The notes under the pieces: model-generated
Databases searched by the model: none
The model's input: only the letters and a program-made list of their open reading frames with translations
Told to the model about the DNA's origin: nothing
Program-made: the position numbers and the translations under genes
Source: Gaertneriomyces semiglobifer
Lineage: Eukaryota > Chytridiomycota > Chytridiomycetes > Spizellomycetales > Spizellomycetaceae
DNA: 64,000 nucleotides
Reading direction: 5' to 3'
Assembly (NCBI GenBank): GCA_025558075.1
Contig: JAHLKF010000010.1
Location: 186,001-250,000, forward strand
Shown here: positions 49,402 through 60,646 of the stretch, in pieces
Position numbering within the stretch: the first letter of the stretch is position 1
Layout: every line of letters begins with the position of its first letter

Positions 49402-49623
49402 TGCCAGGTAACTACCGACGGCACAATTTGTAAAGCGACTCGGTGCAGTAGCTGAGATGCCATCAGGCCTGACAAAAGAAAAGTAGTCGGAGATACGTCA
49501 GCTATTCTAAAAATAGTTTCAGTGGATGTTTAGTTGCCCATAAGTTTTATTCACCGACAGTAATGGCACACCGCGCAGTGTAAGATCTACCTACCGCACT
49601 CGCTCCACACTAGCTAAATCTTT

Positions 49624-51127
49624 CTAACGCGATTTTATTGTCTTTTCAAGCCTTTCCAAACCTAGCTTAACCGTGTCCCAGGGGAGGGTGAAAACCATTC
49701 TAAACCATCCTGTCTCGGCACACCTAAATGCTTCCCCGGGTGCGAAATAGACGCCATTACCAATCAGTTCATTCCACATAGCACGCCATGGGGCATCCTG
49801 CTCGCTGCTTGTTGTCTGTGAATACCACTGCGAGAGATTCAAGCTACAAAACAAACACCTCAGGTGAGCCATGCGTCTAACAGTTACAGCGGCATCCCTT
49901 TCTCACTTACAGTAGGAACATGCCGGCGTTCGCCGGCAAGAAGGGCACGCCGATCCTGGTCAGCTCGGCCGTAGTCTTCTCGTACTGTTCCTTGAGCTTT
50001 CTACGATTCTCCGCCACAAATGAATCTACCCAATTCGCATCACTCAGCATTCGACCTACGCTAGCGTCAGCCATGGAGCTTACACATGTGAATATGGCAA
50101 ACATGTGCAGCGATTCCAGTAGCTCCTTGTTGTAGGATATGACAAAACCCATACGGACACCATTGATACAGAAATCTTTCGACATGCCATAAAGAAGATG
50201 GGTATTCTGTGGGTCAGGCAGATTTGCTAGGGCATATGCAGACGTGAACGGCACGGGATCATCGGAAAAGGTCGAGAGCGCGTAGATCTCATCCACTACA
50301 GCTTGCAGCTTCTTGGACTTTGCCCACTCCAAAGCAGCACGCACATCATCTGCCGGCTGAGTTCGCCCACTGGGGTTGCTTGGGTTTGTCAGCAACAGAA
50401 CGCGCACGGTTATCCCCTCGCTTACTGCAGCCTGGTAAGCTTCTTCAAGTTCGGGAACTGTTACCATGAAGTGGCTAGCTGAGAATGTGTTTACAGGCAC
50501 TATTTTCGCTTGTGCATACTGGAACAACAATAGAAGATCAGGCATCTGAACACGAGATACTGAGAGAACCACAGAGTTCATACCATTCTGAGGTCAAAGT
50601 CGAAACCCCCATAATATGGCGTTGGTACAAGCACCCCCTCACCAGGATTGGTCAACGCTTGGGCTATGTTATTAATCGCTGCACCACATCCGGCGTGAGC
50701 TGTGATATTTTCTGGGGTGATAGCTTTAACTGGCCGAAAGTGCTTGTTGATAAGGTTGGCGACAGCCTGGCGTAACTGATGAGAGCCGTACATAGTACCG
50801 TAGCGTAGCATCGCCGGTGTCACTTGGCGTATATCCGGCGAATTGAGCTGTGGGGGTACTCTCAATTGAACTCGCTTCATCAAAAAGGAGATCCAACGTT
50901 CGTCAATATACCTTCTCCAGGAGTACATCGGCCATCAAATGGCTCTCGGCGGTACCGAGGTTGATAACTCCATTCGGGCAGGTTTTCTTATCATAGGGGT
51001 TTGCTAGAGCTTTCTTGAGCCCTTCGAGAAGTGCTGAAGGGTTCTGCGTTGCATCATGTGCTAAAGTCGAAAGCGGATCCATAATACCATCTGAGACGGG
51101 GCCGACTGCGTTCGGTGGAGATCCCAT
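49624..51127 (-). CDS. PLP aminotransferase, ACC-synthase-like (class I)
   Basis: Fold-type I PLP enzyme. ATG at 51127; four exons. Landmarks: GVINLGTAESHLMADVLLEKV (typical of ACC synthase-like proteins, which begin G.I.LG.AEN), YGTMYGSHQLRQAVANL, ITAHAGCGAAINNIAQALTNPGEGVLVPTPYYGGFD, LLLTNPSNPSGRT, AVVDEIYALSTF (Asp and Tyr contacting the cofactor), YGMSKDFCINGVRMGFVIS with the Schiff-base Lys in SKDF and the substrate Arg in VRMG, and GWFRMVFTLP at the end. The motif around the Lys differs from LSKDLGLPGFRVG. In fungi such proteins may be ACC synthases or ordinary aminotransferases/C-S lyases; the substrate cannot be decided. Confidence 0.85.
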
Positions 51128-51371
51128 AATAACGAAAAGGTGATTGTTGTTGCGTTATGATATGCTTATCTAGAGGTCGAGGTAATATCGTTCGAAGATC
51201 TTGGGCGGCCAGTCGGAAACGCGCCTATCATCGGCCTTCCCTTCCGAGAAGTTGTTGTTGAGCCTTCTTCTGTCTCTCTCGCCCCACCAGAGGAGAGTAA
51301 TAGCATAACTTATTCTCGATAGACCATTTACTCGTATTTATCCTAGTTATCATAGTTGAATAAAAGTCAAC

Positions 51372-53026
51372 ATGAGGTATGTGGTGTCCGTTATCATGTC
51401 AAGTCTTTGGTTGGAAACCTGTTGTACGCTGCATTTTACCCGCCGATTCATTATACACAATCCTTTACTCCCGCGTCTAACGGTTTGTTTTACCTTAACA
51501 ACACTACTATAACCCACTACAGCCTCTTCTCAACCCGCTCGGTACTTCGGTCTGCGATTGCTACTCAAGGCCGATTCCCCTCCGCCATTGCTGTTACTCC
51601 CTCGTTGCGTGCGATCCCCTCAGTCATGACTGCCCGCCAGTATGCCTCTATCAGCAACAAGATCCAGGTGCAAAACCCGGTCGTCGAGCTTGATGGTGAT
51701 GAGATGACCAGGATCATCTGGAAATGGATCAAGGACAAGCTGATCTTTCCGTATGTGAATGTACCTATCAAGTACTATGATCTGGGTATGGAGTACCGAG
51801 ACCAGACCGATGACAAGGTCACGATTGAGGCCGCCGAAGCTATCAAGAAGTACAACGTCGGAATCAAATGTGCTACAATCACCCCAGATGAGGCTCGTGT
51901 GGAAGAATTCAAATTGAAGAAAATGTGGAAAAGTCCAAACGGAACGATTCGTAACATCTTGGGAGGGACCGTGTTCCGTGAGCCTATTCTGTTGAAGAAC
52001 GTACCGCGGTTGGTCCCGGGATGGAAGCATCCCATTATCATCGGTCGTCACGCCTTTGGTGACCAGTACAAGTCCACCGACTTCATCGCCGATGAAGCAG
52101 GTACTTTCGAGATTGTGTTTACGCCCAAGTCGGGCGCTGAGCCTAAGCGATTCACTGTCTACGACTTCGAGGTTCGTCCGCTCTGTGCGAGTTGTTTCAC
52201 CTTCGTCTACTGATAATTGCCGACTTCGAATAGGGTCGTGGCGTTGGTATGGGAATGTACAACACTGATGAGTCCATTCGCGGATTCGCCAAGTCCTGTT
52301 TCGAAATGGCTCTCCAGCGCAAGATGCCTCTATACCTATCTACCAAGAACACCATTCTGAAAGTTTACGATGGACGCTTCAAGGACATCTTTGCTGAGAT
52401 TTACGAGCGTGACTATGCGCCCAAATTCAAGGAAGCTGGTATCTGGTACGAACACCGCCTCATTGATGATATGGTTGCCCAAGCTTTGAAGTCTCCTGGT
52501 AACTTTATCTGGGCTTGCAAGAACTACGACGGTGACGTTCAGTCGGACACCCTTGCACAAGGTTTCGGATCGTTGGGCCTCATGACTTCCGTGCTCCTTA
52601 CCCCAGACGGGAAGACAATGGAGGCTGAAGCTGCCCATGGAACAGTTACCAGACACTACCGTGAACATCAAAAGGGCCGGGAGACCAGCACAAACTCTAT
52701 TGCTTCCATCTTTGCATGGACCCGCGGTCTCGCTCATCGTGCCAAGTTGGACGGTAACGACACGCTGGCAAAGTTCTGCGGTGACTTAGAGAGAGCCTGT
52801 GTTGACACAGTACAGGAGGACGGTGTCATGACAAAGGACTTGGCATTGTCTATTCACGGCAAGAAGTAAGTGATGACGGAATCGTCTCGGTCTTACGTGC
52901 TTACATGTGCTAATCAACTTCCTTTTGAACAGCCTGGACCGTTCTCACTACGTTAGCACCGAGGAATTCTTGGACCACGTCGCCAAGCGTCTTGACGCGT
53001 ATGTCAGTGGCAAACCGAAGTTGTAG
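51372..53026 (+). CDS. IDP1: NADP-dependent isocitrate dehydrogenase, mitochondrial
   Basis: Isocitrate + NADP to 2-oxoglutarate + CO2 + NADPH. Exons 51372-51376, 51533-52171, 52234-52865 and 52933-53026. The 5-bp first exon supplies ATG-AG; the spliced leader reads [20 protein letters not shown], Arg/Ser-rich without acids, a mitochondrial targeting peptide. An internal Met (MTARQYAS) would give a shorter protein. The core follows: [117 protein letters not shown] (active-site Asp residues), [17 protein letters not shown]. Ends SGKPKL. Together with the Yhm2 carrier at 22-23 kb it can feed the citrate-oxoglutarate NADPH shuttle. Confidence 0.95.
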
Positions 53027-53383
53027 CTCAATTAGTATTACTGCAACTGTTGATTATATAAGCTTGCGAGAGCGCCTGAGTTAGGTAGCACCAGATGTCT
53101 GAAGCTTTCCAGTAGATCTTTATTTCTTTATCCGTCTTTTGATAAATTGATAGCATAGGTGTTTATACGTCCTCGGGACCTTTTATTAAAAGTAAAGCTT
53201 TCCCAAGAAGCGTTATCATCCACGCAAGTGCGCAATAAAAACTTTGCTTGCTTGATCGACTTCCCAAGACGCCTGCCTGACCGATGGTACAGCAACAAGC
53301 TCGAAAATCAAACGGGGGCATTGGTTTAAGTTAATAATTAATTACGAGTCATGAATCTATAATGTAAATCTCTCGGATGATTC
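53027..53383. other. convergent intergenic region
   Basis: 3' regions of IDP1 (+) and the DUF229 gene (-). An AATAAA lies at 53236. Nothing else seen. Confidence 0.5.
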
Positions 53384-55393
53384 TCATTCATCTGCGAGCT
53401 CAAGGACTTCCGCCATGCAATAGCAGGGATACCTGTTCTTCTTTAAGACATCTTCCTTAACACCTGCGGCGCGAAGGCGCTCGAGGCATGTATCCATATA
53501 CAGCCCATATCGATTCACCTGAGAATATGTGACCGAATCCCCACGAGCAGTGACCTGCAGAGTCGCGTATGGGAAGTTCGCAAAGCGGATGTTGGAGAAC
53601 TGGTAGAGCACTCCAGAGTGTGATGCGCACATATTTGATGAGAAGTACACACCATCAGGTAGTAAGACGCTTTTCGTCTTGTCAGCGTCGGTGGGTATAG
53701 ATAGGGTACTGTTGAAGCGCGGGCAAATGTTGTTAGTGAACCATCCATCCTTTTCCATTTCAGTATTCAGACGCTTGAAGAGCGCGTCGACCGCTTTCAT
53801 TGGGTCAGCACTGCAGGAAGAGCCAGTTCCACATGCGCAATAGTTTCCCGAGACACCGGCGTCGGCACATTCGCGAGGCACAGGCTCGGAAAACATAGTG
53901 AGCAGCGACTTGCCGTATTTAGTTGCCGGTAGCGCCTTGGCTCTCGGGCTTTCATCCACACTGGTGCCAGTAAGGATGTGTTTGATTGTCTGATAAGTGT
54001 CGAAGTGGGATGTGATATGATTGACTTTCAGCGGTAGCTGGGCTTTCTCAGCCACCGCGGTAGGTAGAATGACGTGAAGTAACGGGAGCTTATGATGTAA
54101 GAAACCGGCGGGCGAGGAATACTCTTCGCCGTAGTGTAAGCCGTGGTCCGACACAATAAAAATGGTCGAGTTCGGCTTAAGGATTCCAGTTGAGAGAATT
54201 TCTCGTAAAGAATGGCTGAATCTTCGGTCGAGATGGTGCTGACGGACTGAGGGCTGATGAGTCTCAAGGTTGGTGACAGAAGCCCAGCGTGGGCGTTCTG
54301 ATTCTCTGGTTTGCGCCAAAAAGCCAGTCAGGTAATCAAGGGTGACCTGATTTGTCGGCCTGTCTGCAATACACCATCTCTCATGTGTGTGGCCCTCATC
54401 CGCCAAATCTTTGCAGCCACTTCGAACTTTTAAGTCCACGTAATGTTTCGCTCCAGATTGGAGGTCATAGTTCTTCCCGATACATAAAGATGAATGAGGA
54501 AAGTATTTCGGTATTTTCACATCGAAACCACGATTGATAAGGTACTGCTTCAAGACAGCGCCATCAGCGTAATCATTCTTCTTAGGACCCCCACACTCCC
54601 CGTCACTGTGCATCGTTAGATAGCCATTATCGTGGGCCATCTCCCACACCCAATTGCGTCCAAACTGTGTTGAGTTCGCGTTTTCAACTGGAAGCGCTGG
54701 GTCCTTGAGTCCGCCATAAATCGCGCGCTTATTCGGCGGTGAGTTCTGTCCAACAACATGATGGCGACTAAAATCTATAACTTTGTACTGACCGCCAGCG
54801 GTCCGTCCAGCATTGATACTTTCAAAGAGGCTCAGTGTCTCGGGAAAGTCTTGGTGAAAGTGGGCTCGCGATACTGCGTCCCACAATATAAGGACGACAT
54901 CATTAATTTCAATGTCGCCTCTTGATGTGACTCGCTTCGACTGCTTATCAGCTGGCGGGAAATCGTCCAGCTGAGGTGGCCTAACGAAGTAGGCATCGGT
55001 CTTGCCCGGCTCGTCACATCGGAGATAAGCAAAATGCGGCGTCTTGGCGGTCACATCTCTCAGATTATTATAAACGTCATCGGTAATGTTCTGCCATTTG
55101 TTTTGGACGTTAATCCGCAGCTTTTCTCGTTTACATGTCATTGAACCGCCTAGAAAGTCGAACGTTTGTCCTGCAACAACATCTCGTAACGCGAACTTTT
55201 CAACGAGCGCTTCATCCCACGGCGGTATTGTGCATTTATCTTCTGTACTATTGTGAGATTGAGAGGGCATTATAACGCTTTCGTTCGTGATGAACCGGGC
55301 ACTGATGACAGTCAGCCATATTAGGCTCCAAATGGCGACGGAAATTGCAAATAGCCGCAAGAAAGGTTTTGACACAGCGCTAAACCATCGCAA
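53384..55393 (-). CDS. DUF229 sulfatase/phosphatase-fold membrane ectoenzyme
   Basis: Single long exon of ~670 codons. A signal-anchor helix LFAISVAIWSLIWLTVISA near residue 15 is followed by a lumenal/extracellular domain. DUF229 belongs to the alkaline-phosphatase/sulfatase superfamily: DVVLILWDAVSRAHFHQDFP (first metal Asp and the Ser that stands at the catalytic Thr/Ser), FSRHHVVGQNSPPNKRAIYGG, WVWEMAHDNGYLTMHSDGECG, ASVTNLETHQPS and TIFIVSDHGLHYGEEYSS (metal-binding DHG). The C-terminus has many Cys (GNYCACGTGSSC) typical of secreted proteins. The frame's first codon at 55393 is TTG and a stop precedes it; no ATG precedes the membrane helix, so a short 5' exon is expected (acceptor-like GACCGCAG just upstream). 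Substrate unknown. Confidence 0.85.
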   Translation of the reverse strand: MRWFSAVSKPFLRLFAISVAIWSLIWLTVISARFITNESVIMPSQSHNSTEDKCTIPPWDEALVEKFALRDVVAGQTFDFLGGSMTCKREKLRINVQNKWQNITDDVYNNLRDVTAKTPHFAYLRCDEPGKTDAYFVRPPQLDDFPPADKQSKRVTSRGDIEINDVVLILWDAVSRAHFHQDFPETLSLFESINAGRTAGGQYKVIDFSRHHVVGQNSPPNKRAIYGGLKDPALPVENANSTQFGRNWVWEMAHDNGYLTMHSDGECGGPKKNDYADGAVLKQYLINRGFDVKIPKYFPHSSLCIGKNYDLQSGAKHYVDLKVRSGCKDLADEGHTHERWCIADRPTNQVTLDYLTGFLAQTRESERPRWASVTNLETHQPSVRQHHLDRRFSHSLREILSTGILKPNSTIFIVSDHGLHYGEEYSSPAGFLHHKLPLLHVILPTAVAEKAQLPLKVNHITSHFDTYQTIKHILTGTSVDESPRAKALPATKYGKSLLTMFSEPVPRECADAGVSGNYCACGTGSSCSADPMKAVDALFKRLNTEMEKDGWFTNNICPRFNSTLSIPTDADKTKSVLLPDGVYFSSNMCASHSGVLYQFSNIRFANFPYATLQVTARGDSVTYSQVNRYGLYMDTCLERLRAAGVKEDVLKKNRYPCYCMAEVLELADE

Positions 55394-56102
55394 AAATGAC
55401 TGCGGTCAATTCAACCGTAGATGACAGCACGAAAACGAAGAGAGTGGGGCCACACCTTGAGAGCCACACCCACTCGGCGGCATGTCTGGAGCGAAAGCGT
55501 TCAAGAACGTTCCACCTCAGACGAGAGGTTTCGAAAAAGCTCATATGGTGCATTACTGCGAATTGGTAGCCATTTAATTTGCACGTTCCCGGAGGACTGG
55601 TTGGTATTTATTTTCGGGTAACCTTCTGCGCTGCCTCGTTCTTCCCCCGTTTTTGCGCAGCTGCTCACTTGGGAACCTTCCAACTGGAGACGCGTCCGCA
55701 TCCACGAGTGAGAGATAAATTGGGACACGCCCAAAAATAAAGATGCTTTGGTCCGAGGGAATTTAGAGTTGACCCGCGGGAATTAAGCTTATTAATTGTT
55801 CTTGTGTTTAGGTTTGTATCCAGAATCAATCATTTAAATTGTTGTTGACAGTACCAAAGGGATGTAGACAAACAATGGACCGCCTTTCACTATACATGTA
55901 CAGGCAAATAACCGTTCATCAGATGCGGGCTAGTTTGATCCTCTCTTGATCGGTGTCTCAATTCAAGTATTGAAGATAAAAATTCCCGCCCAGCGAAAGG
56001 TGTACACACAGATGCCGCATCGCGTCATCGTCACCAACAAGCCGCAGATCACAAATACACACATTTTATAACAGTCCAACATGTACTGACAAAAAGTCAC
56101 AT
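55394..56102. other. intergenic, DUF229 promoter and missing first exon
   Basis: About 700 bp before the aquaporin 3' end. It should contain the first coding exon of the DUF229 gene, which I could not define. No other gene seen. Confidence 0.4.
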
Positions 56103-57401
56103 CTATATTTTGTTATCTGAAAGACCAACGCCAGCAGTTGCAGGTGCTGCTTGGGAAGCGTTTGCTTGAGCAGGATCTGCAACTAGTGTTAAATTGACAG
56201 TGATGGGATTGGAAATGGGGAAGGTCGGAGCGGTTGTGGCCATCATGCTGCGGGGTCCTGTCGGCAGATATTGCGGATACTGAGCAGGGCGCGCACGGAA
56301 GCTAAGGTCAAAAGATGGGGATAAGCCAACGCGAACAGCCCAAGGGTAAGCGACTCGAAAACGCATACCCGTCCTGCTGGCCCATGCCTTGACCGGTTCC
56401 TCGGTATGCAGGGTCGTTGGTGACCAAGCCCTCGTCGTCGGCAGTGCGATCAATAAATTCGGCTTCCGACATTGCGCGACCGCCATGGACAGTGATCTCA
56501 GATGGGCCGAGATCCTTAACAAGTGATTTGCTCACCGGCGCCGACAAGAAGAGCAGCTTGTAGAGACTCCCTACAACGATTGAAGCCAGGAGTGGACCAA
56601 CCCAGTACACCCACTGTTTCGTCCACGTCCCAGAGACCACGGCTGGGCCTGCATAGCTCAAGTCAGCAGACGATACCAACTGATGCTTGCAGGCCACATA
56701 TGAGACTCACCAAGAGATCGCGCCGGATTCATGGAGCCACCAGTCAAATTTCCCGCCAGTAGAACGCCAACAACAATTGAAAAGCCGATAGGAATAGGAG
56801 CCATAGGCTTCATGCCTGGCTCAGCAGCCGAACCTTGAACAGCGGTGCCCAGTACAACAAAGAGCAACATGGAGGTAATCATGAACTCAATTAGACATGC
56901 TTGGAATGTGTTGATCATGTGTGGAGTTGTGGCACCCAAAGTTGAATGTAGGTCTCCGATGCACGCATAGAACAAGGCTGATCCAGCGATTGCACCAACG
57001 CATTGGGCAGCAATGTAGCTCATAGCAGTAGCCAAAGGCATGGCACGCGTCCACATCAGACAAAATGATACAGCCGGGTTTATGTGGCCTCCAGAAAGCC
57101 TTGCTGTCGCCGCAACCACGGCGATAATGGTGAGACCTTGAGTTAGAGCAGTAAAGATGGAACCGGCGTTTAGATCTTGTGACTTGTTAACTTTGGCGGG
57201 TATCTCGACGGAGGCTAAGAAGCATCAGCAACTGCACTTTTTCAGATGCTATCTTCCATCTGACGTACCTCCAACAAAGAAGACGAAGAACATGGTTGCG
57301 ATGGCTTCCGCCAGAACAGCTCGCCATATCCGTGCGAAGGGAACATTCTTGGTTCCCCTCATGGGCTGCAATAAGATATGCATAGGGTTGCGTCTGTTCA
57401 T
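56103..57401 (-). CDS. aquaporin / aquaglyceroporin (MIP family)
   Basis: Water or glycerol channel. ATG at 57401 (MNRRNPMHILLQPMRG). The first exon ends in TM1, RAVLAEAIATMFFVFFVG. The main exon contains both half-helices: SGGHINPAVSFCLMW and GGSMNPARSLG, the two NPA motifs intact, with the transmembrane stretches VVAATARL, AMSYIAAQCVGAIAGSALFY, FMITSMLLFVVLGTAV and PIGFSIVVGVLLAG. The following exon gives VYWVGPLLASIVVGSLYKLLF (last TM). The final exon after a ~65-bp intron adds a ~75-residue Pro/Thr/Ala-rich tail. The residue after the second NPA is Arg, as in both subfamilies; substrate selectivity is not decided. Confidence 0.9.
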
Positions 57402-57968
57402 GATGGCACTTGTTTAATCTGTACTCTCTTGATGGATGCTGCTCGCTCCAGGGTATATATGTTTTCCATTCCTCTAGAGCACCAGCTGTCCTCTTTTATA
57501 CCGTCGCAGTTCATTGCGGAGTTCGTGCACTATTGTTCCTCCCGGAAAACATTCCGATATGCCCGCCAGTATATCGTCACTACTTTGGTGTTGTTCTTAA
57601 TCCGCCTTGAGAATTCTGCCACTTTCAATACCTCCCGCCCTTACATCGTCACTGCTAAAGCGAGATCTCTACGAAGCAACGAACTGGACATGACATCGAC
57701 GCCTTGAACTCAACAATGCTTCTGAAGGGAGACCCTTATCTTTCCAGGGACTGTTGAAGGACACCCAATTATCAGCTAAGCCTCGGGAACTCATGTTGCT
57801 AAAGTGGGTGAATATGGTGGACGGACGGACATTGACACGCGATGTCACCCCGACGGGTTTCGATCGACACCATAACAGATCTGACGAATTATACAATTAA
57901 ATGAGTTTGGTTTAAACCGACATACCCCGATACTTGAATTATATAGTTTATTGAAATCATACATAGAT
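57402..57968. other. intergenic, aquaporin promoter
   Basis: Holds the TATATA element at 57453 and no gene. Confidence 0.5.
57453..57458 (-). promoter_or_regulatory. TATA-like element upstream of aquaporin
   Basis: Reverse-strand CATATATACCC about 52 bp upstream of the aquaporin ATG, a plausible position with a short leader. Confidence 0.4.
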
Positions 57969-59913
57969 CTATTCTAGCTTTGACACATGTGCTTTTGAAG
58001 TCGTGTGCACGACCTTCACGCTCTGTTTTCTAGCGAACCAAGAGGGTTTGATCTGTGACGAAGCAAGTCAGCACAAAACATCACGACTGCGGAAAGGTGG
58101 CAAGGAACGTACATTCGGATTCCAGTCGTCCCATTTCACTCGTCGTAACGAATGCCAGTACGAAGTCACCGTGAAGGGCCATAAATACGTTACGATGCCA
58201 AGTTCATTTTGATACCAGCTCTTGCAAGTGTGGGACATCCATGTCGTCGACTCCAGATCGCGAAGCACTTTATCTACCCACAGTTTTTCAGCAGAAGCTG
58301 AGACTTCCAAATAGGGGACGCTGGCTTGAAGTTGCGCGTGGAGGAGCTTCATAATGAAGCCTATCTGCAACTCACTCATGATCATGACGGAACTGTGGCC
58401 CAAGCCAGTATATGGCCCCAGAAGGAAATACCAGTTGGGAAAGCCATGACATGCAATACCGTTGTAAATTTCTGGTCTCAGACCGTTGTTCCACTTTTCC
58501 AAAAGGTTCAGGCCATTCTTCCCGACAATCTTGACGTGCCGGTACATATCTTGTGTCTGGAAGCCAGTAGCGAAAACAATGGCATCGACGTCATATTGGG
58601 TGCCATTGATATCTGCTATACCGGTTTCATTGATGTGTGAAATTCCAGTGGTCACGACGTCAACATTCGGAGAGCACATCGCCGGTAGATATTCATCACT
58701 CACAACGACACGCTTGCAACCAAGGGCATACTTGGGCATGAGTTTTTCTCGCATTGCTGGCTCCCGTATCTGGCGACGCATGAAAAACCCATAGTACTTT
58801 TCCGCCATTTTGCGTACAAATGTGATTCTAAATACTGGGTGTCGCAGCTCGTACTGAAAAAAGATGAGATGAGATATGGCACCAATTGCGTTTCTCAGGC
58901 GCAACTGTGAAACGTACAAACAGGTACAGGTACATGCGGTATACCCACCGCACGCCTGGTACGTAACGGAAGATCCACTTTGCTAATGATGAGTATTTGT
59001 AGTCTCCTCGCGGGATGATCCAGGTCGGTGTGCGCTGAAAGACGACTAGTTTGTCTACCTGACGTTGAAGTTGCGGTATCAGCTGCACTGCACTGTGGAG
59101 ATGATCACGGGTGAGGCCAACGATAATTGGACATTGGACATGCGGGTCCTACCTTGCCGCCGTCCCTATTACGGCCACACGCTTTCGAGCCAGCGATATC
59201 TCAGAATCCCATTCGGCGGTGTGCATCTTCGACCCCATAAACTTGTCTATGCCAGGAATATCGGGATATGACGGGCGGTTGATCGCGCCCATGCCGCTTA
59301 ACACTACGTTCGCAGTGGTGTCTACATCCTCGACAGCGCCATTGTCGCCGGCAATTCGAAGTTTCAAGCGCCATAGCTTCTCAAAGTCATCCCAAGTCGC
59401 AGCAACAACTGTCGTTCGAAATCGGACATGGTCCAGAAGGTCGTGCTTTTTCGCTATAGCCTGGTAATAGCGACAAATCTCGTCAGATGGCGAGTAAGCA
59501 TATGTCCAGTCTGTAAATGACCAATCAGTATCATCATACTTCATCCCGACCAAACTTGAACAGCGCTCTTACCAGGGTTGGGCTCAGAACTGAGCGAGTA
59601 AAGATGGGATTTGACATCACAAGCGCATCCCGGATAACGGTTATCGTACCTATGGGCGGTCGGTTCGTTGAATAGAGTCTTCCTTGAGGTAATGAGTGTT
59701 TACGCGAGACTGACCAAGTGCCCCCAACTGCAGCGGATTTCTCATAGATCACGAAGGACGTGAGCCCGAGCTGTTTTTTAAGTTCGACCGCGGCACAAAT
59801 GCCCGAAGGGCTGCATCGGACGTGTTAGAACTATCAGCCCTCAGCAACAGCATCTGCTAGATACCCACCCGGCCCCGATGATTGCAACGGTGCACAACAC
59901 CATTTCACGTCCT
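57969..59913 (-). CDS. flavin monooxygenase, Baeyer-Villiger type
   Basis: FAD/NADPH monooxygenase that inserts oxygen next to a ketone carbonyl. ATG at 59913. Six or more exons; the first ends inside the FAD Rossmann motif VAIIGAG|PSG. Then YEKSAAVGGTW|YDNRYPGCACDVKSH, the BVMO fingerprint FMGSKMHTAEWD (F-x-G-x3-H-x3-W), KRVAVIGTAAR (second Rossmann), VFQRTPTWIIPRGDY, KRVVVSDEYLPAM and AIVFATGFQTQD (the ATG motif). The second Rossmann turn ends in TAA R rather than the usual TGAS because an intron falls there. A last small exon gives IKPSWFARKQSV and a basic tail. Substrate unknown: steroids, acetophenones and alkanones are all possible. No secondary-metabolite genes adjoin it. Confidence 0.87.
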
Positions 59914-60646
59914 CGCGATGTCTACAATCAGAGCTATGAACTCGCTTAGATTATGTAACAGAACTGCACCCGACACAGTAGACCCGCAAAGCCTACCACT
60001 TGGACTGGCGTTTAATTGCCAGTTCTCCTCCACTGGCCGGGATGAATTTGAATACCTGCTTCATCATTGAATTGCTGTGCCCAAAGCGAAAAGGCCGCCC
60101 CGGCAAAATATCCTCAAAGCCAACACCTTTGTGCTGTGAAACACGCGTTTGCCGCCGTGTGACATGCAACTTTCCCAATTTTGAGAAACGGCTCACCTTT
60201 GGCATTTTGAGAACGCAAACCGGGTAGTCCCAGTCATGGTCAGAGGACGCTGACGACTCCAATGGGTATCGATCATAATAGGAACATTCGCGCTGGTTTA
60301 GAGATTGAAGGGAATGCGCAAGGTGAATAGTGCCGAGTTCCCCAACTAAAACGCAGGTCTCGGATGCCAGGCAAAATGGAGCCTGTCGCTTTTTGTGGAT
60401 ACTTGTTAGGGGTCGAAAGTACTCTTGTTGTTTGAGTGTTATGCCAGCATGTCATGATCTGTTGCATTGCATTGAAGTCATCTCCACCGGTAAACGGCAG
60501 CTCGCCCGAAAGTCGCGGCGACAGTGTAACCCTAACCCTCTGCGAAAAACATCGTGCCGTGTGTATGCAGCAAACGTGCCTGTAGCAAAGACTGCAATAT
60601 CTTTGACACCAGCAATAATAAAGGTCGCAGACAGCACATTTTGAAG
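59914..60646. other. divergent intergenic region
   Basis: Promoters of the monooxygenase (-) and RPL38 (+). Short frames at 59993-60262 and 60273-60467 (-) lack an ATG start and are not supported. A single AACCCTAACCCT run at about 60526 is telomere-like but isolated. Confidence 0.4.

Noticed and set aside
60524..60536. AACCCTAACCCT telomere-like repeat (also GGGGTTAGGGTT near 41668)
   Set aside because: Two units only, isolated and in opposite orientations; consistent with chance.
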